From: Acidimicrobiaceae bacterium
GTDB lineage: Bacteria; Actinomycetota; Acidimicrobiia; Acidimicrobiales; RAAP-2
Length of the DNA: 33,001 nt
Assembly (NCBI GenBank): GCA_027365145.1
Contig: DAHXOA010000110.1
Span: 1-33,001 of the forward strand
Direction: 5' to 3'
Made by a program: the position numbers and the translations under genes. The notes beneath the pieces are model-generated. The model did not search any database, was not told the DNA's origin, and saw only the letters and a program-made list of their open reading frames with translations. Below, piece by piece: positions 26,451 through 33,001 of this stretch. Within the stretch, counting starts at the first letter, position 1, and the number at the start of each line of letters is the position of its first letter.

Positions 26451-27518
26451 ATGATGCGGAGCGCACCGGGTCGCCGGCTGGTAGTGGCAGCGGCGCTGGG
26501 CGCAGCGGCGCTTGTCCTCTCTGCCTGTGGCACGCCGGCTTCGCCGGGCCAAGCCGCCGGCGCAGCGCCGGTCACCGTGCCGCGCGCCACCGCCCGTGGT
26601 GGTGCCCGTGGTGGTGCCCGACCCGCGACGGGTGCGCACACGAAACCACCGGACGCGCTGTTCCCGACCTGGTCCGCTCCGGTCACGGTGGTGGGGCCGG
26701 GCCGGGTCGACGTCTCCTGTGCGGCGGCCACGTTCTGTGGCGTCGTCGGCGCCAGCGGCCAGGCGTCGGTGTGGAACGGCTCGGTCTGGGCGCCGCCGGT
26801 GTCGGTGGGGCCGGCCGTGGCGCCGGGATCGGCCGCTCCGACGATCGCCTGTACCGGTCCGGCGTTCTGCCTGGCGGCGGTGGGGGAGAGTCTGGTGGCG
26901 TGGAACGGGGTCTCGTGGGCACCGAGCGTGAGCGTGCCGGGAGCGCAGGCCCTGGCGTGCGCGAGCCCGCAGTTCTGTACGGTGATCAGCGGGATCGGCA
27001 ACGCCTACGTCTTCGACGGGACGTCCTGGTCGGGCGCCTTCAATGCGTGGGGCGGGCCGTCCAGCGTCTCGTGCACGTCGTCGTCGTTCTGCATGGCCGC
27101 CATCGGAGGCGCCTCTGAGTGGGACGGGTCTTCCTGGTCGCGGCCGGTCGACGTCGACCCGGTCGGCGAGATCGATGCCGTCTCGTGCGTCGGCAGCGCC
27201 TTGTGCATGGCGGTCGACAGCGCCGGCAACGTCCTGGTCTGGCGGGCCGCGTCGTGGACCCCACCGGCACCGCTGCGCCCCGGATCGGCCGACCCGACGA
27301 AGGCGGTGGCCCTGACGGCGCTCTCGTGCACCAGCACGAGAGCGTGCACAGTGGGGACGGTCGACGGTGCGGTGTCGAGATGGAACGGCACGACGTGGTC
27401 GGCGCTCGACGTCGTCACCGGAGGACACGCGCTCACGGCGCTCTCGTGTGTGGCCCCGGGCTTCTGCATGGCTGCAGACAGCGTCGGAGCGGTGGCGTGG
27501 TCGTCCCACGGCACGTGA
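26451..27518 (+). CDS. Secreted lipoprotein with seven C-x5-C beta-propeller-like repeats
   Basis: Signal peptide with lipobox LSAC (MMRSAPGRRLVVAAALGAAALVLSACGTPAS); repeats of the form (V/L/I)(S/A)C-x5-C...(W/F)(N/D)G-x2-W. Confidence 0.88.
   Translation: MMRSAPGRRLVVAAALGAAALVLSACGTPASPGQAAGAAPVTVPRATARGGARGGARPATGAHTKPPDALFPTWSAPVTVVGPGRVDVSCAAATFCGVVGASGQASVWNGSVWAPPVSVGPAVAPGSAAPTIACTGPAFCLAAVGESLVAWNGVSWAPSVSVPGAQALACASPQFCTVISGIGNAYVFDGTSWSGAFNAWGGPSSVSCTSSSFCMAAIGGASEWDGSSWSRPVDVDPVGEIDAVSCVGSALCMAVDSAGNVLVWRAASWTPPAPLRPGSADPTKAVALTALSCTSTRACTVGTVDGAVSRWNGTTWSALDVVTGGHALTALSCVAPGFCMAADSVGAVAWSSHGT
27319..27344. repeat. Perfect 11-bp inverted repeat, 4-nt loop, inside the lipoprotein CDS
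   Basis: cgctctcgtgc-acca-gcacgagagcg read directly. Confidence 0.9.
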
Positions 27519-27583
27519 GCGGGCAGACGGAGCGTCCTCGCAACGGCCGGCCGGCGCCAGTGGATCCCCGTGGTCGGCGTGCC

Positions 27584-28531
27584 TCAGGGTGGCGACGCCA
27601 CGGCGATCCGGAGCGCACGCCGGACGTGGTGGACCCCGAACCCGACCGATCGATAGAGCGCCAGAGCGGGTTCGTTGTCCGCCTCGACGTGGAGCATGGC
27701 GACCCGTGCCCCTCGGTGGTGGAGTGATGCGAGCCCGGCATCGAGGAGTGCACGGCCGAGGCCCTGCCCGTGGAGCCGGGGGTCGACGAAGATGACGTAG
27801 ATCTCCCCGAGGGGAGGAGTGGTCCCTGGGTGGATCTTCGTCCAACACGAGGCCCCTACGGCGTCACCGTCGGCAAGCACGAGGAAGCCCTGCGGATCGA
27901 ACCAGTCCTCCTCCTCCCGGGAACGGACCTCATCCACTGTCCAGTGCCCCTGCTCAGGATGGTTGGCGAAGGCGCGATTGTTCGCGGCCACCCAGGCCTC
28001 CTCGTCGAGGCCGGGACGGAAGGCCCGTGCCGGCGCACCGGGGCCCTGTCGTGCGTCTAGAACCGGAAGGGGACGGCGCAGTTCGACGAGCCGGCGCTCG
28101 GTCCATGGCAGGGCAGCCGGGGCGATGGCTTCCAGAGCTGGACCGCCGACGGGCTGCCACAGCATGGCGACGGTCGCACCGTTCCGGCGCACGCCGGCGC
28201 ACGCCTCGGCGACGAGCCGGGCGACAGTCGAAGGCGGGAGCTCCGAGGCGGCGGGTGCCACGACCTCGATCGTCCAGACCGCCTCTGGACCGGTGGAATC
28301 GGCGGGGCCGACACCCACGGCGGCAGCAGCGAGGTGTCCGTCCACCGCCGTCCGCAGCGCAGCGATGCCACAAGGGGCTCCGGACCCAGCCTGGAGCCGA
28401 AGTCGTGGCCCCTCGCTCAGCAGGTCGCCGTCCGCCGCCGCGGTGTGGGTCGCCGCCAATGCCAGCGTCTCTTCGGAACGCGAGGGCGTTGCCTCGGCAA
28501 AGGATTCGATCACCATCGGGACGGCATCCAT
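27584..28531 (-). CDS. mshD: Mycothiol synthase-like GNAT acetyltransferase
   Basis: FRPGLDEEAWVAANNRAFANHPEQGHWTVDEVRSREEEDWFDPQGFLVLADGDAVGASCWTKIHP...GEIYVIFVDPRLHGQGLGRALLDAGLASLHHRGARVAMLHVEADNEPALALYRSVGFGVHH matches the MshD C-terminal GNAT pattern. Confidence 0.88.
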   Translation of the reverse strand: MDAVPMVIESFAEATPSRSEETLALAATHTAAADGDLLSEGPRLRLQAGSGAPCGIAALRTAVDGHLAAAAVGVGPADSTGPEAVWTIEVVAPAASELPPSTVARLVAEACAGVRRNGATVAMLWQPVGGPALEAIAPAALPWTERRLVELRRPLPVLDARQGPGAPARAFRPGLDEEAWVAANNRAFANHPEQGHWTVDEVRSREEEDWFDPQGFLVLADGDAVGASCWTKIHPGTTPPLGEIYVIFVDPRLHGQGLGRALLDAGLASLHHRGARVAMLHVEADNEPALALYRSVGFGVHHVRRALRIAVASPP

Positions 28532-28564
28532 ATCGGCTCCGAGGCTACCGGTAGTGTCGGCCTC

Positions 28565-29245
28565 GTGACCGCGTCCCCCGAGCTCACCCGGCGTGCTCGT
28601 ATCGTCCGGTCCCGGCTGGCGAAGCGGTATCCCGGCACGACCGAGGACCTCTGTGCGCTCGACCATGCCGACCCGTTCCAGCTGGTCGAGGCCACGATCC
28701 TGTCGGCCCAGTGCACCGACGTCCGGGTGAACCAGGTGACGCCGGGGCTCTTCGCCCGGTATCCCGACGCGGTGGCGCTGGCCGGGGCCGATCCCGAGAC
28801 CGTCGAGGCCCTCATCCGCCCGACCGGCTTCTATCGGGCCAAGACCCGCCACCTCCTCGGGATGGCCCGGCGGGTGGTCGAAGGTTTCGGCGGTGAGATC
28901 CCCTCGCGGATGGAAGACCTGGTGACGCTGCCCGGGGTCGGACGCAAGACGGCCAACGTCGTGCGCAGTGTCGGGTTCGGCCTCCCGGGCCTGCCGGTCG
29001 ACACCCACGTCGGTCGGCTGGCGCGGCGACTCGGTCTCACGACGGCGACGGATCCCGTCCGCGTGGAGGAAGACCTGGGCCGTCTCGTACCGCCGCGGGA
29101 ACGGGGTGTCTTCAGTCTGCGGCTGATCGAGCACGGTCGGGCGGTCTGCCGGGCCCGCCGCCCGGCATGCGACCAGTGCGTCCTGTCCGACGTCTGCCCG
29201 TCGTGTCCGCCCGTCGTGTCCGCCCGTGGCGCCTGCCGGACGTGA
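28565..29245 (+). CDS. nth: Endonuclease III
   Basis: GTG at 28565; LVEATILSAQCTDVRVNQVTP, HhH-GPD LVTLPGVGRKTANVVRSVGFGLPGLPVDTHVGRLARRLGL, [4Fe-4S] motif C-x6-C-x2-C-x5-C (CRARRPACDQCVLSDVC). Confidence 0.96.
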   Translation: MTASPELTRRARIVRSRLAKRYPGTTEDLCALDHADPFQLVEATILSAQCTDVRVNQVTPGLFARYPDAVALAGADPETVEALIRPTGFYRAKTRHLLGMARRVVEGFGGEIPSRMEDLVTLPGVGRKTANVVRSVGFGLPGLPVDTHVGRLARRLGLTTATDPVRVEEDLGRLVPPRERGVFSLRLIEHGRAVCRARRPACDQCVLSDVCPSCPPVVSARGACRT

Positions 29246-29542
29246 CCGGCGGATGTGAACCGAGAAGAGCCCCGACGACTACCGAAGAGCCCCGGTGGCG
29301 GCAGCTGAACCCAGGGCGAGGCGTCCCAGAAGTGGTCGGTACGGCGACGGGCTCTCGCCGGCGCACATGAGATACTTGCACATGGAGTGAAATACATCAA
29401 CGGACGGAAAAATTTCCGCGTGGAGGGGCGTTCTGATTGGAACAAAGCGTCAAAACGTGCTGTTGTAGAGGTCACTCGGAACCGGTTCCCGCCACCTGGT
29501 TCCGAAGAGCGGTGTCCGGGATCCGCCGCCCGGCCCGCTCGC

Positions 29543-29572
29543 GCGAAGGCGCCCCTTCGGGGGCGCCTTCGC
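29543..29572 (+). terminator. Strong perfect hairpin with UUCG tetraloop
   Basis: gcgaaggcgcccc-ttcg-ggggcgccttcgc: perfect 13-bp stem. No U-tract after it, so the terminator role is inferred. Confidence 0.7.
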
Positions 29573-29658
29573 CGCGTCCGGGGCTCGCTCGTCCGGTCGG
29601 AGCCCTCGTCGACGAGCATCCCTTCTCCGGCTCGGGGGGTGGCGCGGTACCGTGAGGC

Positions 29659-29964
29659 ATGGTCATCAAGCGCTCGGTGTCACTGTCGGACTCGGTGGCA
29701 CTGGCGGTGGAGCAGGCGGCGAAAGAGGACGGCGTCTCCTTCAGTGCCTGGTTGTCGGCCGCCGCCGAGCGGCAGCTCGTGTTGCGGGCGGGGCTCCGGG
29801 GCGTCGCCGAGTGGGAGCGGGCGGAGGGAGCACTCACGCCTGAGGAGATCGCCGAGGGAGAGGCACTGCTCGGTCGGCTCTTGTCGGGGGTGGCCGCAAA
29901 GGTGCGTCCGGGCGTCGCGTCCATGGTGCGACCGGGTGCCGGGGTGAAGACGAGGCGACGGTGA
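29659..29964 (+). CDS. Ribbon-helix-helix (CopG/VapB-like) protein
   Basis: MVIKRSVSLSDSVALAVEQAAKEDGVSFSAWLSAAAERQLVLR is an RHH pattern; GTGA overlap with a PIN-like partner. Confidence 0.8.
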   Translation: MVIKRSVSLSDSVALAVEQAAKEDGVSFSAWLSAAAERQLVLRAGLRGVAEWERAEGALTPEEIAEGEALLGRLLSGVAAKVRPGVASMVRPGAGVKTRRR

Positions 29965-30392
29965 GCGATCAGGGTCCGTCGCACCCGGCGCCGGACCGGG
30001 CCCACCGGCGCTATGGACTGGTCTACGGGCCGGCCGCCCTCCAGGCGGCGGCCCGGGGGGACCGGCTGGTGTGGGCGCTCCACCGTGCTGCGCTCGACCA
30101 GGGGTTTGTCCCGGTGGTCCCGGCGGTGGTCGTGCTCGACGCAGTCCGGGTCGTCGGGGACGATCCCCACCTCGCCCGGTTCCTCCTGGGAACAGAGATC
30201 GAGCCGCTCGACGGCACCCACGCCTTCGACCTGGGCGTCGTGGCCCACGCGGCCGGAACCGACAGCCCGGCCACGATCGCTGTGGTCGAGTGTGCGGCCC
30301 GGCGGACGGTGGCGGCGGTCACGGCGCGTTCCCCGGGGACGGCCGAGTTGGCCGGAGTGCTCGGTCACGACCTCGTGCTCCACCCGATCTGA
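29961..30392 (+). CDS. PIN-domain-like protein, apparently degenerate at the catalytic acidic positions
   Basis: YGLVYGPAALQAAARGDRLVWALHRAALDQGFVPVVPAVVVLDAVRVVGDDPHLARFLLGTEIEPLD...VVECAARRTVAAVTARSPGTAELAGVLGHDLVLHPI resembles actinobacterial VapC-type PIN proteins as I recall them; adjacent to an RHH gene. Confidence 0.7.
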   Translation: MSDQGPSHPAPDRAHRRYGLVYGPAALQAAARGDRLVWALHRAALDQGFVPVVPAVVVLDAVRVVGDDPHLARFLLGTEIEPLDGTHAFDLGVVAHAAGTDSPATIAVVECAARRTVAAVTARSPGTAELAGVLGHDLVLHPI

Positions 30393-30429
30393 ACGGGTGT
30401 TCCGGAGCTCGGGTGCCCGGAGCCGACGG

Positions 30430-30451
30430 GCCCCGGTGCCGAGCCCGGGGC
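30430..30451. terminator. Candidate bidirectional hairpin between convergent genes
   Basis: gccccgg-tgccgagc-ccggggc: 7-bp stem, 8-nt loop, between stops at 30392 (+) and 30461 (-). Confidence 0.4.
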
Positions 30452-30460
30452 GCTGCGAGC

Positions 30461-30688
30461 TCAGGCCCGGCGGCGCTGACCTGGTCCCGGGACCGAGCGG
30501 GTCAGGCGAGTGAGGCGCCGGTGGGCGCCGGCCAGGGCACGCTCGACAGCGAAGAGCTCGGCGGCGCGCTCGTCGTCGCCGGCCGAACGGGCGCGCTCCG
30601 CATGGGCGGTGACCCGCCGGACGAGGTCGTCGAGACCGGTGGCGATGGAGGAGAGTTCTGCGGTGCCCGGGTCCACGAGCCCGATCAT
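30461..30688 (-). CDS. Small conserved-looking hypothetical protein (75 aa)
   Basis: MIGLVDPGTAELSSIATGLDDLVRRVTAHAERARSAGDDERAAELFAVERALAGAHRRLTRLTRSV: helical, charge-patterned, not low-complexity; fills the gap between a convergent stop and a divergent hisD. Confidence 0.65.
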   Translation of the reverse strand: MIGLVDPGTAELSSIATGLDDLVRRVTAHAERARSAGDDERAAELFAVERALAGAHRRLTRLTRSVPGPGQRRRA

Positions 30689-30761
30689 CGCAGCTGCGCG
30701 GGTCGAGCTCCAACCAGAGCCGGCGATCGCCAGGGACCGGCCCCGCTAGCATCGAGCCGTC

Positions 30762-32051
30762 ATGGCTCTCGAACGTCTCGACCTCCGCCGTTTCCGGGGC
30801 GATCTCGCCTCGGTGCTCCCGCCCCCGGTGGACGAGCAGGAGCGGTCGTCGGCGGCGGTGGCATCGATCATCGCCCAAGTGCGTGCGGGAGGTGACCAGG
30901 CGCTCGTGGATCTGACCTCCCGGTTCGACGGCGTGGCGCTCGACGGGATCGAGGTTCCGACTGGAGAGGTGCGAGGCGCGCTCGACCGGATCGCCGCGCC
31001 GGTGCGCGACGCGCTCGAGCTGGCGTACCGGAGGATCACCGCCTACCACACCCACGAGGCGTCCGGGGCCGTCGCCGACTTCCACTCCGACGGGGTCGTC
31101 GTGAGAGAGCTGGTGCGGCCCGTGGCGCGCGCCGGCTGCTACGCGCCGGGCGGCCGGGCCAGGTACCCCTCCACGGTGCTGATGTGCGCGGCACCGGCGC
31201 GGGCCGCCGGCGTGGGGGAGATCGTCTTGTGCGTGCCACCGGGGCCGGACGGCACCGTAGACGATGCCTCGCTGGCCGCCGCTGCCATCGCCGGGGTCGA
31301 CCGGGTGTTCCGCGTCGGTGGTGCCCAGGCGATCGCCGCCATGGCCTTCGGCACGGAGACGATTCCTGCCGTCGACGTCGTCGTGGGGCCGGGGAACCGG
31401 TTCGTGGCCGAGGCCAAGCGCCAGCTCTCCGGGGTCGTGGGCGTCGCGTCGGCCTTTGCCGGGCCCTCCGAGGTGGTGGTGGTGGCCGGCCCCGACACGC
31501 CGGTGGCACTGGTCGCCATCGACCTCGTGGTCCAGGCCGAGCACGGGCCCGACGGACAGGCGTGGCTGGTCACGTGGTCGCCGGAGCTGGCCGACGCCGT
31601 CGACGCCGAGATCGACCGGGTCGTCGCCGGCTCGGCTCGCCGGGCCGATCTCGAGGCGACCTTCCGCTCCGGCGGGTACGCCGTCGTCGTCGACGACCTG
31701 GCCCAGGCCCTGGCCGTGGCGAACGTCGTGGCCCCCGAGCACCTGGAGCTGCTCTTCGACGGCGCTGAGGACGCCCTGGACGGCGTCCCGTCGGCGGGTG
31801 CCGTCTTCCTCGGTCGCAACGCCCCGGCCAGCGTCGGTGACTACCTGGCCGGACCGAACCACGTGCTCCCCACCAACCGGACCGCACGGTTCGCCAGCCC
31901 GCTCCGGGTAGACGACTTCCGTCGGCACCTCCACGCCGTGTCCTTGGACCGTGCCGCGCTCGACCTGCTCGGTCCGGCAGTGGTGACGCTGGCGGAGACC
32001 GAGGGGCTGAGCGCCCATGCCGAATCGGTCCGTGCCCGGTGGGCCCCGTGA
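30762..32051 (+). CDS. hisD: Histidinol dehydrogenase
   Basis: GCYAPGGRARYPSTVLMCAAPARAAGV, FRVGGAQAIAAMAFGTETIPAVDVVVGPGNRFVAEAKRQLSG, GPSEVVVVA, QAEHGPDGQAWLVT, PEHLEL, LPTNRTARFASPL. Confidence 0.96.
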   Translation: MALERLDLRRFRGDLASVLPPPVDEQERSSAAVASIIAQVRAGGDQALVDLTSRFDGVALDGIEVPTGEVRGALDRIAAPVRDALELAYRRITAYHTHEASGAVADFHSDGVVVRELVRPVARAGCYAPGGRARYPSTVLMCAAPARAAGVGEIVLCVPPGPDGTVDDASLAAAAIAGVDRVFRVGGAQAIAAMAFGTETIPAVDVVVGPGNRFVAEAKRQLSGVVGVASAFAGPSEVVVVAGPDTPVALVAIDLVVQAEHGPDGQAWLVTWSPELADAVDAEIDRVVAGSARRADLEATFRSGGYAVVVDDLAQALAVANVVAPEHLELLFDGAEDALDGVPSAGAVFLGRNAPASVGDYLAGPNHVLPTNRTARFASPLRVDDFRRHLHAVSLDRAALDLLGPAVVTLAETEGLSAHAESVRARWAP

Positions 32052-33001
32052 GCCCGGAGCAGGCGGGTGCCACCCCGGTCACCCCGGACCGACGGGTGGC
32101 ACCGGGTGGGACGGTACCGATCCGGCCGGGCTTGGCGACCCTGCCGGGGTACCACTCGCCCCAGGTCGACGTGGCAGTGCGCCTGAACACCAACGAGTCC
32201 CCCCTGCCGCCTCCACCCGGCTTCCTGGCTGCGCTCGAGGAGGCGTGCGGAGCCGTCGCCTTCAACCGCTACCCCGACCGGGAGGCGAGGGATCTCCGGG
32301 AGGCGATCGCCGCCTACCACGAGGTGGCGCCGTCCCAGGTGTTCTGCGCCAACGGGTCGAACGAGGTGCTCCAGTGCCTGCTTCTGGCGTACGGGGGACC
32401 GGGTCGTGCCGCCGCCCTGTTCGAGCCGACCTACACGCTTCACGGCCATATCGCCCGTGTGACCGGCACCTCGGTGGCGGTCGGGGCGCGGGCGGCAAGC
32501 TTCCGGTTGGACCTGTCCACCGTCCGCCAGGTGCTGGCCGAGTCGTCGCCCGTCGTCACGTTCCTGTGCTCCCCGAACAACCCGACGGGCATCGTGGACA
32601 CCCCAGCGGAGATCGAGGCGGTCCTCGACGCCACGCCCGGCCTCGTGGTGGTGGACGAGGCCTACGGGCAGTTCGCCCGGACGTCGGGACTCGACCTGAT
32701 CGCCGCCGGGCGGGTGGGAGCCGAGCGCCTGGTGGTGGTGCGCACGTTCTCCAAGACGTGGTCGATGGCGGCCCTGCGCCTCGGCTACCTGATCGCCTCC
32801 CCAGAGGTGGTGGCCGCCTGCGAGCTCGTCGCCCTCCCGTACCACCTCGACGTGCTCAAGCAGGCTGCGGGCCGGATCGCCCTCGGTTTCGCGGCCGACA
32901 TGGCCGAGCGGATCGCGTCCGTCACGGAGGAGCGGGGGCGCATCGCTGCCCACCTGGCCGCCCTTCCGGTCGAGACGTGGCCGTCGGAAGCAAACTTCAT
33001 C
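32048..33001 (+). CDS. hisC: Histidinol-phosphate aminotransferase, 3'-truncated by window edge
   Basis: GTG at 32048 (GTGA overlap with hisD), open to window end: VRLNTNESPLPPPPGF, NRYPDREARDLREAIAAYH, ANGSNEVLQCLLLAYGGPG, CSPNNPTG, VVVDEAYGQF, RTFSKTWSMAALRLGYLIA. Confidence 0.93.
   Translation, partial: MSPEQAGATPVTPDRRVAPGGTVPIRPGLATLPGYHSPQVDVAVRLNTNESPLPPPPGFLAALEEACGAVAFNRYPDREARDLREAIAAYHEVAPSQVFCANGSNEVLQCLLLAYGGPGRAAALFEPTYTLHGHIARVTGTSVAVGARAASFRLDLSTVRQVLAESSPVVTFLCSPNNPTGIVDTPAEIEAVLDATPGLVVVDEAYGQFARTSGLDLIAAGRVGAERLVVVRTFSKTWSMAALRLGYLIASPEVVAACELVALPYHLDVLKQAAGRIALGFAADMAERIASVTEERGRIAAHLAALPVETWPSEANFI

Noticed and set aside
29369-29392. Seven-codon ORF atgagatacttgcacatggagtga (MRYLHME) as a leader peptide
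   Set aside because: Too short and lacks a run of regulatory codons; nothing beyond coincidence supports attenuation.
29246-29658. Known RNA (RNase P RNA, tmRNA, SRP RNA) or tRNA in the nth-RHH gap
   Set aside because: I looked for hallmark sequences (T-loop GGTTCGAATCC-like, SRP GGAAGCAGC core, RNase P GAGGAAAGTCC) and found none; only generic hairpins are present.
29387-29947. 186-aa plus ORF MKYINGRKNFRVEGRSDWNKASKRAVVEV... in the AT-rich intergenic region
   Set aside because: The beginning looks protein-like but the ORF reads through the perfect hairpin at 29543-29572 and into the RHH gene in another frame as Arg/Ser/Pro-rich filler. I could not support it as a CDS.
29659-30392. Standard active VapBC toxin-antitoxin module
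   Set aside because: Organisation fits, but the PIN acidic residues appear missing, so an active RNase toxin is not supported; reported instead as a degenerate pair.
29472-32018. 848-aa minus-strand ORF antisense to hisD and the RHH/PIN pair
   Set aside because: hisD is unmistakable on plus; no domain in the antisense product.

Overview
The window reads as a high-GC, high-coding-density actinobacterial chromosome segment. Acidimicrobiia-like is my inference from gene content (a mycothiol synthase-like acetyltransferase, menaquinone genes, two SEDS proteins, leaderless-looking starts); it was not tested. About 31 genes are supported, most of them housekeeping: rel (5'-truncated), hisS, aspS, rarA, two small membrane-associated proteins, alaS-ruvX-mltG-aroE, a FtsW/RodA-type SEDS gene, a bifunctional nuclease (DUF151) gene, a convergent second SEDS gene, a UPF0104-type membrane protein, an AI-2E/PerM-type transporter, a polyprenol-phosphate mannosyltransferase, a TrcR/TrcS-like two-component pair with an alpha/beta hydrolase, a merR-menG-menF operon, a MaoC dehydratase, a VIT1-type transporter, a Cys-pair repeat lipoprotein, mshD, nth, an RHH/PIN-like pair, hisD and hisC (3'-truncated). 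I saw no rRNA, tRNA, CRISPR array, transposase or prophage. The observations most worth a second look are: (1) an RHH/PIN toxin-antitoxin-like pair whose PIN partner appears to have lost its catalytic acidic residues; (2) an unusually AT-rich, palindrome-bearing intergenic region just upstream of that pair, ending in a perfect 13-bp UUCG hairpin, which may be an unannotated RNA or leader; (3) a MerR-family protein with two apparent MerR-type HTH domains, overlapping menG-menF; (4) tandem repeats inside CDSs whose unit length is not a multiple of 3 (menF 10-bp, nth 13-bp) and a G10 tract in aspS; (5) a seven-fold C-x5-C repeat lipoprotein. All product calls are by eye from translated motifs; no searches were run.
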